Assembly: GCF_014646215.1 (NCBI RefSeq)
Contig: NZ_BMNA01000012.1
Coordinates: forward strand, 1 to 64,000
Direction of reading: 5' to 3'
DNA from: Nakamurella endophytica
Lineage (GTDB): Bacteria; Actinomycetota; Actinomycetes; Mycobacteriales; Nakamurellaceae
DNA: 64,000 nt
Made by a program: the position numbers and the translations under genes. The notes under the pieces are model-generated. The model had not been told where the DNA came from and did not search any database. It saw only the letters and a list, made by a program, of their open reading frames with translations. Position 1 is the stretch's first letter, and each line of letters begins with the position of its first letter. Shown piece by piece: positions 15,812-24,737 of the stretch.

Positions 15812-16948
15812 TCAGCGGTCGCGCCGCCGGATCTTCCAGGCCGCCATCGACACCGCTGCCGGGACCAGCGCCAGACCCCGCGGCGTCCCGGCCGGCGGCC
15901 GCGGCGTGACCAGGTCGGGTCGGCGCCACGCCGCGTGGGCGCCGTCGTCGTCCGGTCGCAGACCCAGCTCGCGGAGCTGGTTGACGGCCATCATGCCGGT
16001 GAAGTAGGCGTTCGGGTTCGCTCCGCCCACCTCGAGCTCGGCGACGGCTCCGGCGTAGCCCTCGACCCACTCGCCGGGGTGCACGGGGCCCCGGTCCGGG
16101 AGCAGGGTCAGCGCCCGCTCCTGCAGGATCATCGCCTGCTCCAGCAGGGCGTCCACCCGGTCCGCCGCCTGCCGGGCATCCGCGACCTCGAAGCTGTGAC
16201 CGTCGGTCAGCGTGGTGACCTCGCCCTCGTCGACCATGGCGGCCACCGCACCCAGTGCGGCCTGCAGCTTGAACTGGTCGGCGTCGTGCATGACGCCGCA
16301 CGGGCCGTTGCCCTCGTCGGACAGGTGCAGCAGGCGGTTGTCGCGCAGGTGCACGACGACGTGCCCGGCGCAGTGGCCCTGGGTGCGCAGCACCCGCACG
16401 GCACCGTCGGCGAAGGTCCATCCGGTCATCCGCTGGGAACCGACGCGGATGCGCTCGAGGGGCCGCTGCTCGTAGGTCCGCGTCGACAGGCCGAACGGCC
16501 GCAGCGGCTGGAAGAGCGAGACGACCCGGTCCCCGACCAGGCGCGGCGGAGCCGGCAGCGGCACCACGCCGGCGATGCGGGAGAACGACTGCACCCAGTA
16601 GGACTCGGGGTCGAGCAGCTGCGGCAGGTCCCGCGCGGGAAGGTGGTGCTCGACCGGGACGCCGCGCTGCTGTGCCAGGTCGTCGGCCAGGTCGTTGTTG
16701 CCGACGTGGTCGACGTGCCCGTGCGTCGTCAGGACGACCAGGCGCTGCCAGGGTCCGACCCGGTCGACCGCGGCGGTCACCGCGTCCCGGAACCGTTCGG
16801 TCACGCCGGTGTCGACCAGGAACAAGGTGTCGTCGACCCGGTGCAGCAGGGCGTTCGCGACGTCCGGCTGCCCACCCTCGACGTCGAGCTCCTGACCCAG
16901 TACCAGCACCGTGCGGTCGTCGATCCCGATGGTGTCGCCCAGTGCCAT
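15812..16948 (-). CDS. Metallo-beta-lactamase-fold hydrolase
   Basis: A 378-residue MBL-fold protein. The metal motif THGHVDHVG (H76, H78, D80, H81) follows TLFLVDTGV. The later His is in RTQGHCAGHVVVHL and the bridging Asp in HLSDEGNGPCG. The C-terminal third is helical, with a PNAYFTGMMAVNQLREL motif. The overall length and C-terminal addition resemble actinobacterial MBL hydrolases of unknown substrate rather than beta-lactamases or glyoxalase II. The ATG at 16948 has GGAGGGGCC upstream, so the extra 23 codons of the open frame are discarded. It diverges from the SARP gene. Confidence 0.8.
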   Translation of the reverse strand: MALGDTIGIDDRTVLVLGQELDVEGGQPDVANALLHRVDDTLFLVDTGVTERFRDAVTAAVDRVGPWQRLVVLTTHGHVDHVGNNDLADDLAQQRGVPVEHHLPARDLPQLLDPESYWVQSFSRIAGVVPLPAPPRLVGDRVVSLFQPLRPFGLSTRTYEQRPLERIRVGSQRMTGWTFADGAVRVLRTQGHCAGHVVVHLRDNRLLHLSDEGNGPCGVMHDADQFKLQAALGAVAAMVDEGEVTTLTDGHSFEVADARQAADRVDALLEQAMILQERALTLLPDRGPVHPGEWVEGYAGAVAELEVGGANPNAYFTGMMAVNQLRELGLRPDDDGAHAAWRRPDLVTPRPPAGTPRGLALVPAAVSMAAWKIRRRDR

Positions 16949-17217
16949 GTCCTGGCCCCTCCGCTCGCCGCCCGGCCGTCGCGGGCTGTCGTTCCCGACG
17001 CTAGGGCGACGACTCACCGCGCGCTCTCACGCCTCGACGGGGCACGTGCGAGCGTCGGGTGAGTGCCCTCCGGCACGGTCGTCCCGACGTCCGGTGTCGA
17101 CCCGGACCGGCCGGCAGCCGAGGTGAGCCGTGGGCGTGCAGCACTTCCACCGCGTCGGCGCCGTGTCCGCCGCCGGTGACCTTCCGGGAGCGGCCGCGCG
17201 GAGGCTACCGTCGCGCC

Positions 17218-18117
17218 GTGCAGTTCCGCGATCTCGGTCCGTTGCGGGTCGAGAGTGACGGTGTCCCGCTCCGGATCGCCGGGCGGCGGTTGTCCACGCT
17301 GCTGGCGGTGCTGGTCGCCCACGCCGGTGACGCCGTCCCGGTGGACCGGCTGGTCGAGGCCACGTGGACCGGGTCGCCGCCGGTCCGCGCCGAGGCGGCG
17401 CTGGACTCGCTGCTGTGGCGGCTGCGCCGGATCCTGGACCCGGATCGGGAGGCGCGGGGACCGGGCGAGGTGCTGCGGACCGAGCCCGGTGGTTACCGGA
17501 TCGTGGCGGGTGACCGGGAGGTCGACTCCCGCGCCTTCGCCGCCGGAGCGGCCGGTTCGGCCTCGGCGCTGCGGGCCGGGGATCCCGGCGCGGCCCTGGA
17601 GGCGGCGGACCGCGCACTGGAGCGCTGGCGCGGGGTCCCGTTCGACGGCATCGCCGACGCGCCCTGGGTGGCCTCGGTCCGGCACCGGATGGACTCCGTC
17701 CGCCTGGACGTGCGCGAGACCCGGATCCAGGCACTGCTCGACCTCGGGCGTCCGGAGCAGGCGGCGTCCGACGTGCTGCCCCTCCTCCGCGACCATCCGT
17801 TCCGGGAGCGGTTGTGGGCACAGCGCATGCTCGGTCTCTACCGGGCCGGGCGGCAGGCCGACGCGCTTGCGACCTTCGCCGATGCCAGGGCCCTGCTCGC
17901 CGCGGAGCTGGGCGTACGACCGGGTCCGGAGTTGACCGGCGTGCACGCCGCCGTGCTGGCGCAGGACCCGGTGCTGCAGGGGTCGGGAGCGCAGGCCGTG
18001 GCGTCCGGCGGCGGGCTCGCCGGCCCTGTGCGCCTGCCGCCCCGGGTGGCCGGCTGTGGGGCCGCGACGACGATCTCGCGCACGTCCACGACCTGCTGGA
18101 CCGGGTCCCGATCGTGA
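17218..18117 (+). CDS. SARP-family regulator, N-terminal half (wHTH + BTAD), frameshifted
   Basis: This 299-codon frame carries an OmpR-type winged HTH (about residues 1-95, VQFRDLGPLRV to EPGGYRIV) and a bacterial transcriptional activator domain (about 100-250, with LRDHPFRERLWAQRMLGLYRAGRQADAL). This is the SARP arrangement that activates antibiotic and stress genes. The reading continues sensibly to about 18050 (RLPPRVAG) and then turns to nonsense before the TGA at 18115-18117. The expected NB-ARC domain continues one base back in another frame. GTG 17218 has GGAGG upstream and starts directly at the DNA-binding domain. Confidence 0.75.
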   Translation: MQFRDLGPLRVESDGVPLRIAGRRLSTLLAVLVAHAGDAVPVDRLVEATWTGSPPVRAEAALDSLLWRLRRILDPDREARGPGEVLRTEPGGYRIVAGDREVDSRAFAAGAAGSASALRAGDPGAALEAADRALERWRGVPFDGIADAPWVASVRHRMDSVRLDVRETRIQALLDLGRPEQAASDVLPLLRDHPFRERLWAQRMLGLYRAGRQADALATFADARALLAAELGVRPGPELTGVHAAVLAQDPVLQGSGAQAVASGGGLAGPVRLPPRVAGCGAATTISRTSTTCWTGSRS

Positions 18118-20102
18118 CGCTCACCGGGCCGGTGGGTGTCGGTAAGACCGCGGTGGCCGCTGCGGCAGCCTGGAACCGCCGGCAGCGCCATCCGGACGGC
18201 GCCGGCTGGGTGGACCTGACGTCGGTCACCGTCGACGACGGCGTGCCGGTGGCCGTCGCGTCCGCGCTGGGCGTGCAGATGGCCGGTGCCGATCCCGTGG
18301 ACGCCGTCGTCCGTGCCCTGTCACCGCGGACCGTGCTGCTGGTGCTGGACAACTGCGAGCAGGTCGTGCCGGGGGTCGCCGCGCTGGTGAGCCGGGTCGC
18401 CGCCCGGTGTCCCGGGGTGACGGTCCTGGCCACCAGCCGGGAGCCGCTCGACCTGGACCTGGAGGCCGTGCACCGGCTCGCGCCGCTGGAGGTGGCACCG
18501 GGGGACCGACCGGACGCGGCCGCACTGCCCGCCGTCCGCCTGTTCGTGGAGCGCTGGCGTCGCGGGACCGGCCCCGGAGCCGGGGCGGATCCCGACCCCG
18601 CCGCGGTGGTCGACATCTGCCGCATCTGCGCTTCCGTCGGGGGCCTGCCGCTGGGCATCGAGCTCGCCGCCCGCCGGGCGCGGGCCTTCTCGCTGTCCGA
18701 GATCGCCGACAGCGTCGCGGACGATCCCCGGGGGCTGACCCGGGACGCGCGCAGCGACCGGCGCGACCGGACCCTGGCCGACGCCGTCGACGCCAGCCAC
18801 CGGCTGTGCGGGGACGCGGAGCAGGTCGTCCACCGCCGGATCGCGGTCCTCGCCGGGCCTTTCACCCTGGCCGCCGCCCAGGCGGTGGCCGGCACGCCGC
18901 CGCTGTCACCCGGCGGCGTCATGGACGCCCTCGGCGGGCTGGTGCACCGGTCGATGCTCTCCGTCGACCACACCGACGCCGACCCCACCTCGACGGAGCG
19001 CACATCCACCGGCCGGACCCGCTTCCGGCAGCTCGTCCCGGTCCGGGCGGATGCGACCGAGCGGCTGCGGGCCGCCGGAGACGAGGCCGCGGCGCTCGAC
19101 CGCCGCGACCGGTGGGTCAGCCGGCTGGTGGCGACCGGGCCGCGCCGCGGCCGGCCCGGCCAGCGGGAGCACTACGAGGCACTGGACCGCGACGCCGCCA
19201 CCGTCGCCGCGGCCGCGGACAGCATGTTCGCGGCCCCGGCCGGCGACCGGGGGGCACTGCTGGCGAGCCGGATGGTCGGCTACTGGTACGACCGCAACCG
19301 CAGTGTCGAGGGCCGCCGCCGATTGGCGGCCGCCGTCGCCCATCCCGGCTGCTCGCCGTTCCCCGCCGCGGCCGCGGCGGCCGCCCTGGGCGCGGTGCTG
19401 TCCATCGCCCGCCGGCCCGGCGACGCGCGGCCGCACCTGGAGCGCAGCGTGCCGGTGCTCGCGGCGGTGACCGGTGAGCGTGCCGCCGAGGCGGCCGGCC
19501 TGCTCGTCGACGTCGCGTCCGCCGGCTGGGTCGGCGACGACTGGGCCTACGCCGCCCGGGTCGCCGGCGTGGCACTGGACCGCTGCGTCGCGGCCGGCGC
19601 GGATTACGAGGCGCTGATCGCCGAGGCGGTGCTGGCGGCCGCAGCGCTCTTCGCCGGGCCGCCGGAGCGCGCGCTGGATCGCGCCGAGCAGCTGCTGCGC
19701 CGCGACGGCATCCGGGAGAACGGCCAGGCCCTGCTGTTCGTCTGCGCGACCGCGGGCATCGCCGCGCTGTTCCTGCACGACGTCGAGGCGGGGCTGCACT
19801 GGACGGCCGAGGCGCTCCGGCAAAGCGATGCCATCGGCGCGCTCAACACGGGCGGTGTGCTGGAGCAGCGGGCCGCCCACCTGTCCGCCGCGGGCCGACC
19901 GGCCGATGCCGTGCGCTGTCTGGCTGCGTCGGCCACCCGCGCCCGGCGGACCGGGGCGCCGTGGCCCGGGCATCCCGGCACCGCTGAGCTGCTGGACGGT
20001 GCCCGCCGGCGGCTGTCCGACGTGTCGTTCGCCGCTGCCTGGGCGGCGGGGGAGCGGATCGTGTCCGCCGCCGACGGCATCCGGGTCGAGGACTGGCTCT
20101 AG
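18054..20102 (+). CDS. SARP-family regulator, C-terminal half (NB-ARC + helical repeats), frameshifted
   Basis: This frame (open back to a GTG at 17814, but meaningful only from about 18054) begins LWGRDDDLAHVHDLLDRVP and carries an NB-ARC ATPase with Walker A GPVGVGKTAV, Walker B VLLVLDNCEQV, a TSRE motif and GGLPLGIELAA. About 380 residues of Ala-rich helical repeats follow. It continues the SARP protein of 17218-18117 after a -1 shift at 18049-18056, where GGC and CTG would share a C. No start codon with a ribosome site precedes the domain, so on its own it is unlikely to be translated. Either the gene is inactivated, the sequence has an indel error, or translation shifts frame. The domain content is clear; the cause is not. 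Confidence 0.7.
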   Translation: MWGRDDDLAHVHDLLDRVPIVTLTGPVGVGKTAVAAAAAWNRRQRHPDGAGWVDLTSVTVDDGVPVAVASALGVQMAGADPVDAVVRALSPRTVLLVLDNCEQVVPGVAALVSRVAARCPGVTVLATSREPLDLDLEAVHRLAPLEVAPGDRPDAAALPAVRLFVERWRRGTGPGAGADPDPAAVVDICRICASVGGLPLGIELAARRARAFSLSEIADSVADDPRGLTRDARSDRRDRTLADAVDASHRLCGDAEQVVHRRIAVLAGPFTLAAAQAVAGTPPLSPGGVMDALGGLVHRSMLSVDHTDADPTSTERTSTGRTRFRQLVPVRADATERLRAAGDEAAALDRRDRWVSRLVATGPRRGRPGQREHYEALDRDAATVAAAADSMFAAPAGDRGALLASRMVGYWYDRNRSVEGRRRLAAAVAHPGCSPFPAAAAAAALGAVLSIARRPGDARPHLERSVPVLAAVTGERAAEAAGLLVDVASAGWVGDDWAYAARVAGVALDRCVAAGADYEALIAEAVLAAAALFAGPPERALDRAEQLLRRDGIRENGQALLFVCATAGIAALFLHDVEAGLHWTAEALRQSDAIGALNTGGVLEQRAAHLSAAGRPADAVRCLAASATRARRTGAPWPGHPGTAELLDGARRRLSDVSFAAAWAAGERIVSAADGIRVEDWL

Positions 20103-20211
20103 GCGGTCCGGCCGTCCCCCCGGCACGGCTTCCGATGGTCCCCCACGGTCGGAACCACCGCCTCGGCCCGATCCGCTGCGACGGCCCGCAGCGCCACCGC
20201 ACCGGTGCCGC

Positions 20212-20240
20212 TTGACACCTCCGGCCGCGACCATCATGCT
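20212..20240 (+). promoter_or_regulatory. Promoter of the LacI-headed glycoside operon
   Basis: A perfect -35 hexamer TTGACA (20212-20217) is followed after 17 bases by CATGCT (20235-20240), a fair -10. The LacI-type operator lies directly downstream, overlapping the expected transcription start, which fits autoregulated repression. Confidence 0.55.
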
Positions 20241-20241
20241 G

Positions 20242-20264
20242 CAAACGTTCTCGTAAACGTTTCC
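20242..20264. promoter_or_regulatory. LacI-family operator pair
   Basis: Two AACGTT-centred boxes, CAAACGTT and TAAACGTTTCC, lie 5 bases apart in an otherwise G/C-rich region, 14 bases before the lacI start codon. AAACGTTT is the typical central-CpG palindrome of LacI-family operators. The likely ligand-binding repressor is the gene just downstream. Confidence 0.65.
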
Positions 20265-20277
20265 AGGCAGGACGACG

Positions 20278-21369
20278 ATGAGGTCGACATTGGCCGACGT
20301 GGCCCGCGAGGCGGGCGTCTCCGTCGCGTCGGTGTCGCGCGTCCTGAACGGTCACCCGGCGCGGCCGGGTACGGCCGACCGCATCCGCAAGGCTGCCGCC
20401 GAGCTGGGATACCTGCCGGACCTGGCCGCCCGGTCACTGAAGATGCGCCGCACGGAACAGGTCTCGCTCGTCGTCGACGACCTCGGCAACCCCGCCTACA
20501 TCGACATGATGCGCGGCGTGGAGCGGGTGCTGCGGGACGCGGGCTACCGGCTGCAGATCTCGGCCATCGGCTCGGACGCCGACCTCGGGACCTCGACCGC
20601 CCTGCACACCGTCTCCCGCGGGTACGCCGACGGCCTGATCATCTGCCCGCTCCGGATCAACGCCGAGCTCGTCCAGGTGCTGGAGGCCTCGCCGATCCCG
20701 GTGGTGGTCATCGGCACGCTGCCCCGCGGTGCCCGGCTCGACAACGTCACGGTCGACTCGTCGTCCGGCGTCCGGCTCGCGCTGGAGCACCTGCACGGGC
20801 TCGGGCGTCGTCGGGTCGCCTTCCTGGGCGGGCCGGTCGACACCAATCCCGGCACCCGCCGGCTCGCCGGATTCCGCACCGCGGCCCGCGCTCTGGGGCT
20901 GCCCGGAGACCCGGAGCTCGAGTCGGTCACCGACGCGTGGACCTACGAGGCCGCGCTCACCGCGTTCGACCGGCTGCTGGGTCGCACGGACTTCGACGCC
21001 CTGCTCGCGGCCAACGACGTGTTGGCCATCGCGGCCATGCACACGCTGCACCGGCGCGGGCGCCGGGTGCCGCAGGACGTGGCCGTCGTCGGGGTGGACG
21101 ACTCCGAGGTGACCGCGTTCAGCACGCCGACCCTGACCAGCGTCGCCCTCGGCGCCCAGCGTCGGGGGGCGATGGCGGCGCGGCTGCTGCTGCGCCGGCT
21201 CGCCGACCCCGAGGCGCCGCTGCGGCGCCTGCGGGAGGTCCCGCGCCTGCAGGTGCGGGAGTCGACCACCGGCTCCGCGGAGCCGGTCGGCGCCGGCCAT
21301 CCCACCGCACAGCCCTCGACCGCCGCCGCCGACCCCCACGCCGGCCCCGCCGAGCAGGAGCACCGATGA
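20278..21369 (+). CDS. LacI-family repressor of the glycoside operon
   Basis: A 363-residue repressor. The HTH at residues 4-25 (LADVAREAGVSVASVSRVLNG) is followed by the hinge helix AARSLKMRRTEQVSLVV and a periplasmic-binding-protein-like sensor domain to about residue 330. The last 30 residues are Pro/Ala-rich and dispensable-looking. It probably binds a sugar-like inducer and controls the eight genes that follow. The ATG at 20278 starts immediately at the HTH. Its stop overlaps the first permease start (ATGA), so the repressor is made from the same transcript it controls. Confidence 0.88.
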   Translation: MRSTLADVAREAGVSVASVSRVLNGHPARPGTADRIRKAAAELGYLPDLAARSLKMRRTEQVSLVVDDLGNPAYIDMMRGVERVLRDAGYRLQISAIGSDADLGTSTALHTVSRGYADGLIICPLRINAELVQVLEASPIPVVVIGTLPRGARLDNVTVDSSSGVRLALEHLHGLGRRRVAFLGGPVDTNPGTRRLAGFRTAARALGLPGDPELESVTDAWTYEAALTAFDRLLGRTDFDALLAANDVLAIAAMHTLHRRGRRVPQDVAVVGVDDSEVTAFSTPTLTSVALGAQRRGAMAARLLLRRLADPEAPLRRLREVPRLQVRESTTGSAEPVGAGHPTAQPSTAAADPHAGPAEQEHR

Positions 21370-22307
21370 CCTCCGCGATGACGCTCTCCGCGCCGCCCAC
21401 CCCGCCGCCGCGCGGCGCCGGGCGTTTCCAGCGATGGCTGTACCGCAGCGGCTCCGGCCTCTTCCTGCTGCTGCCGGCCGCCGTGCCGATCCTGCTGCTG
21501 TCGGTGTTCCCGCTGGTGCGCGGCATCTACCTGGGCTTCACCGACGCCCGGGCCGGCTACCGGGTCACCACGAACTTCGTCGGCTTCGACCAGTTCGCCA
21601 AGCTGGCGCACAACGCCCTGTTCTGGCAGTCGTTCCGGATCGGGCTGGTGTGGGCGGTCAGCGTCACGGTGCTGCAGTTCCTCGCCGCGCTCGGGCTCGC
21701 CCTGCTGCTCAACGCCGACCTGCGGCTGCGCTGGCTGGCCCGGACCCTCGCGCTGGTGCCGTGGGCGATGCCGCCGGTCATCGTGGCGATCATGTGGCGG
21801 CTGCTGCTGGATCCCACGGTGGGCAGCCTGAACGAGTCCATCCGGCTGCTGCACCTGGGCGAGGGCACTCTGAACCTGCTCGGGCAGGCCAACTCCGCGC
21901 TGCCGACGGTGATCGTCATCGGCGTCTGGGTCGGCATGCCGCAGACCACCGTCACCCTGCTGGCCGGGCTGCAGTCCATCTCGCCGACGCTGCACGAGGC
22001 GGCCGCGGTGGACGGCGCCGGCACCTGGCGCAGGTTCGTCAGCGTCACGCTGCCGCAGCTGTACCCGATCATCGCGGCCATCACCTCGCTCGACTTCATC
22101 TGGAACTTCAACTCGTTCGGGCTGGTGTACGTGCTGACCGCGGGCGGCCCGGGCGGGAACACCATGCTGCCCATGCTGTTCGCCTACCACGAGGCCTTCG
22201 GGTACGGGAACTTCGGCTACGCCTCGGCGATGGCCGACGTGATGGTCGTGCTCATCCTGCTGATCATGCTGGCGTACCTGCCGAGCCGGCTGCGGAGGTC
22301 ACGGTGA
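21366..22307 (+). CDS. Carbohydrate ABC transporter permease (MalF type)
   Basis: A 313-residue inner-membrane permease with six predicted helices. The EAA loop reads LHEAAAVDGAGTWRRFVSVTLPQLYPI near residue 215, the site that contacts the ATPase. The N-terminus WLYRSGSGLFLLLPAAVPILLLSVFPLVRGIYLGFTD is typical of sugar-1 type MalF/UgpA permeases. It forms a heterodimer with the next gene product. The ATG at 21366 overlaps the lacI stop. No ATPase gene is present in the operon. Confidence 0.9.
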   Translation: MTSAMTLSAPPTPPPRGAGRFQRWLYRSGSGLFLLLPAAVPILLLSVFPLVRGIYLGFTDARAGYRVTTNFVGFDQFAKLAHNALFWQSFRIGLVWAVSVTVLQFLAALGLALLLNADLRLRWLARTLALVPWAMPPVIVAIMWRLLLDPTVGSLNESIRLLHLGEGTLNLLGQANSALPTVIVIGVWVGMPQTTVTLLAGLQSISPTLHEAAAVDGAGTWRRFVSVTLPQLYPIIAAITSLDFIWNFNSFGLVYVLTAGGPGGNTMLPMLFAYHEAFGYGNFGYASAMADVMVVLILLIMLAYLPSRLRRSR

Positions 22308-23140
22308 ACCGCACGCGACCGCTGACCCGGGCCGGCCAGTACCTGGCCCTGCTGGCCTACCTGCTCTTCCTCGGGTACCCCTTGCTGTGGTTGGTGTCGA
22401 TCTCGCTCAAGGGCGCCCGGGAACTGGCGTCCATCCACCCGAGCCTGATCCCGCGGTCGCTGGTGTGGGACAACTACCGGATCGCGCTCACCGACCAGGG
22501 GCTGTTGCGGTCCGCGCTGAACTCCGTGCTCACCTCCGTGGGCGCCACCGTGATCGTGATCGTGGTGTCGGTGCCGGCCGCCTACGCGCTCACCCGGTTC
22601 CGTAACGGTGCCCGCACCGCGGCCACGCTGTGGATCCTGATCAGCCAGGTCTTCCCGACGATCCTCATCGTCATCCCGCTGTTCCTGCTGCTCAAGTCGT
22701 TCGGGCTGCTGGACTCGCTGCCGGGGCTGACCGTCGTCTACGTCGTCTGGACGCTGCCCTTCGCGCTCTGGATGCTGATGGGGTACATGGCCTCCGTGCC
22801 GCAGGAGGTCGAGGAGGCCGCCGCCGTCGACGGAGCCGGCCGGTTCCGCGTGGTGTTCAGCGTCGTGCTGCCGCTGCTGACGCCCGGCATCGTGGCGACC
22901 GCCATGTTCGCCTTCATCTCCGCGTGGAACGAGTTCTTCTTCGCGCTGGTGCTCATCAGCACCACCGAGAAGCGCACGCTGGCCCTGACGCTTGCCAAGT
23001 ACGTCGGCTCCGAGGGTCAGTTGCAGCTCGGCCCGCTGGCCGCCGGGTCGGTGCTGGCCACCGTACCGAGCCTGGTGTTCTTCCTGTTCCTGCAGAAGCG
23101 GCTCTCCGGTGGACTGCTCGCCGGCGCCGTCAAGGGCTGA
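22304..23140 (+). CDS. Carbohydrate ABC transporter permease (MalG type)
   Basis: A 278-residue permease with six helices. The EAA motif is EVEEAAAVDGAGRFRVVFSVVLPLLTPG near residue 165-190, preceded by PFALWMLMGYMASVP, and the C-terminus QKRLSGGLLAGAVKG is characteristic of MalG/UgpE proteins. The GTG at 22304 overlaps the previous stop (GTGA), with GGAGGT four bases before it. Confidence 0.9.
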   Translation: MNRTRPLTRAGQYLALLAYLLFLGYPLLWLVSISLKGARELASIHPSLIPRSLVWDNYRIALTDQGLLRSALNSVLTSVGATVIVIVVSVPAAYALTRFRNGARTAATLWILISQVFPTILIVIPLFLLLKSFGLLDSLPGLTVVYVVWTLPFALWMLMGYMASVPQEVEEAAAVDGAGRFRVVFSVVLPLLTPGIVATAMFAFISAWNEFFFALVLISTTEKRTLALTLAKYVGSEGQLQLGPLAAGSVLATVPSLVFFLFLQKRLSGGLLAGAVKG

Positions 23141-23232
23141 CCCGTCCAGCCGCTCCCGTCCGTCCCGAACCGTCCTGTCCCGTCGTCGTGTCCGTCCACC
23201 CGGCAGAGCTGCCGGAACCCAGAGGAGAACGC

Positions 23233-24648
23233 ATGCGTATCCCTTCGTCCACCGCCGCCGTGGCCCTGCTCGGCGGCATCGCGCTGGTGCTGACCGCGTG
23301 CGGGTCCGGCAACAGCGGATCCTCGATCTTCACCAGCAGCGGGTCCAGCGGCGCCGCCGGCACGTCCTCGTCGGCGACCGGCAGCTCCACCGGGGGCGCC
23401 GCGTCCGGCGGCTCGGCGGCCGCCACGTCCGAGGCCTCGTCCTCGTCGGGGTCGGGTGGATCCGGCGGGGCGCCGGTCACGCTGACGTTCGAGAGCCTGG
23501 CGTTCCAGCCGCCGACCGTCGCGGCGGTCAAGAAGATCGTCGCCGACTGGAACTCGTCCCACCCGGACATCCAGGTGACGCTGCAGCAGGGCAGCGCGGA
23601 CAGCGCCGGCGACCAGTACACGACGCAGCTGCAGGGCGGCACCGCGCCCGACATCATGGACTTCCAGGCGTCCCTGATCACCGACTACATCAAGCAGGGC
23701 TACCTCGCCGACATCTCGCAGTACATCGACCCGCAGGTGAAGGCGTCCATCCCGCAGGCGATTTGGGACACGGTGACGGTGGACGGCAAGGTCTACGCCG
23801 AACCCACCCTGCTGCAGTCGTACGTGGTGTTCGCCAACACCGACCAGTTCAAGGCCGCCGGCGTCCCCGTTCCCACCGGCAAGAGCCTGAGCTGGGACGA
23901 CTTCCAGGCCCTGGCCGCCAAGCTGACCACCGGCGGCCACGCCGGGCTCGGCTGGGGCCTCAAGTCGCCGGCAGCGACGGTGCTCAACCTGAGCCTGGGC
24001 TTCGACGGGACGTTCTTCTCCGGCGACCCGAACAGCCCGTCGTTCGACGTCGGCGCCAACGAGCTGCAGGTGCCGCAGCGGATCAAGAAGATGATCACGG
24101 ACAAGAACCTGGACGCCACCAGCGTCACCCAGGGCGGCTCCGACACGCTGCCGGGCTTCTTCGCCGGCAAGTACGCGATGGTGGTCGGCGGCGACTACAT
24201 CGCCCAGACGATCAAGAACTCCGGTCCCGCGGACCTGCACTGGACCGTGCTGCCGCCGCTGGCCGGGAGCTCCTCCGCGCACCAGGGCGCCGACCCGCAG
24301 ACCCTGTCGGTGACCCAGCAGTCGCAGCACCAGAAGGAGGCCGCCGAGTTCATCAACTACTTCCTGTCGGCCAAGAACCTCGCCGCGGTCGGCCAGGGCG
24401 ACTGGCTCATCCCGTCCTCCCAGGCGGCCAGGGACGAGATCCTGGCGCAGACCAAGGGTGCCGACGGGTGGACCAACATCCTGGCCACCGCCACCGAGCT
24501 GGTGCCGGCGCCGTTCCAGACCGCGAACGGCTACCCGAAGTGGAAGACGCAGACGATGATCCCGTCGCTGCAGAAGTACTTCGCGGGTTCGCTGGACGAC
24601 CAGGGACTCGTCGACGCCCTGAAGCAGGGCTGGTCGGCCGTCGGCTGA
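23233..24648 (+). CDS. Sugar-binding lipoprotein of ABC importer
   Basis: A 471-residue extracellular solute-binding protein of family 1. The lipoprotein signal ends in the lipobox LTAC (Cys near residue 21). A Ser/Gly/Ala-rich spacer follows to about residue 80, and the mature domain starts at VTLTFESLAFQPPTVAAVKKIVADWNSS. It captures substrate outside the membrane for the two permeases upstream. The family usually binds oligosaccharides, glycerol phosphates or polyols; the ligand cannot be read from sequence. ATG 23233 has AGAGGAGAAC upstream. A strong hairpin follows the gene, which would allow higher expression of this protein than of the downstream enzymes. Confidence 0.88.
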   Translation: MRIPSSTAAVALLGGIALVLTACGSGNSGSSIFTSSGSSGAAGTSSSATGSSTGGAASGGSAAATSEASSSSGSGGSGGAPVTLTFESLAFQPPTVAAVKKIVADWNSSHPDIQVTLQQGSADSAGDQYTTQLQGGTAPDIMDFQASLITDYIKQGYLADISQYIDPQVKASIPQAIWDTVTVDGKVYAEPTLLQSYVVFANTDQFKAAGVPVPTGKSLSWDDFQALAAKLTTGGHAGLGWGLKSPAATVLNLSLGFDGTFFSGDPNSPSFDVGANELQVPQRIKKMITDKNLDATSVTQGGSDTLPGFFAGKYAMVVGGDYIAQTIKNSGPADLHWTVLPPLAGSSSAHQGADPQTLSVTQQSQHQKEAAEFINYFLSAKNLAAVGQGDWLIPSSQAARDEILAQTKGADGWTNILATATELVPAPFQTANGYPKWKTQTMIPSLQKYFAGSLDDQGLVDALKQGWSAVG

Positions 24649-24662
24649 CCCGGTGCCGCATC

Positions 24663-24699
24663 CCGGGTCCCCGGTGGCGCGACGCCGCCGGGGACCCGG
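24663..24699 (+). terminator. Intercistronic hairpin after the binding-protein gene
   Basis: CCGGGTCCCCGG (24663-24674) pairs perfectly with CCGGGGACCCGG (24688-24699); inside, GGCG/CGCC extends the stem around a tiny loop. No U-tract follows. Position between SBP and enzyme genes suggests a partial terminator or a 3' mRNA-stabilising structure. Confidence 0.55.
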
Positions 24700-24737
24700 T
24701 CCGACCGGACACCGACGAGCACGAGAGAGAAGAGGAC

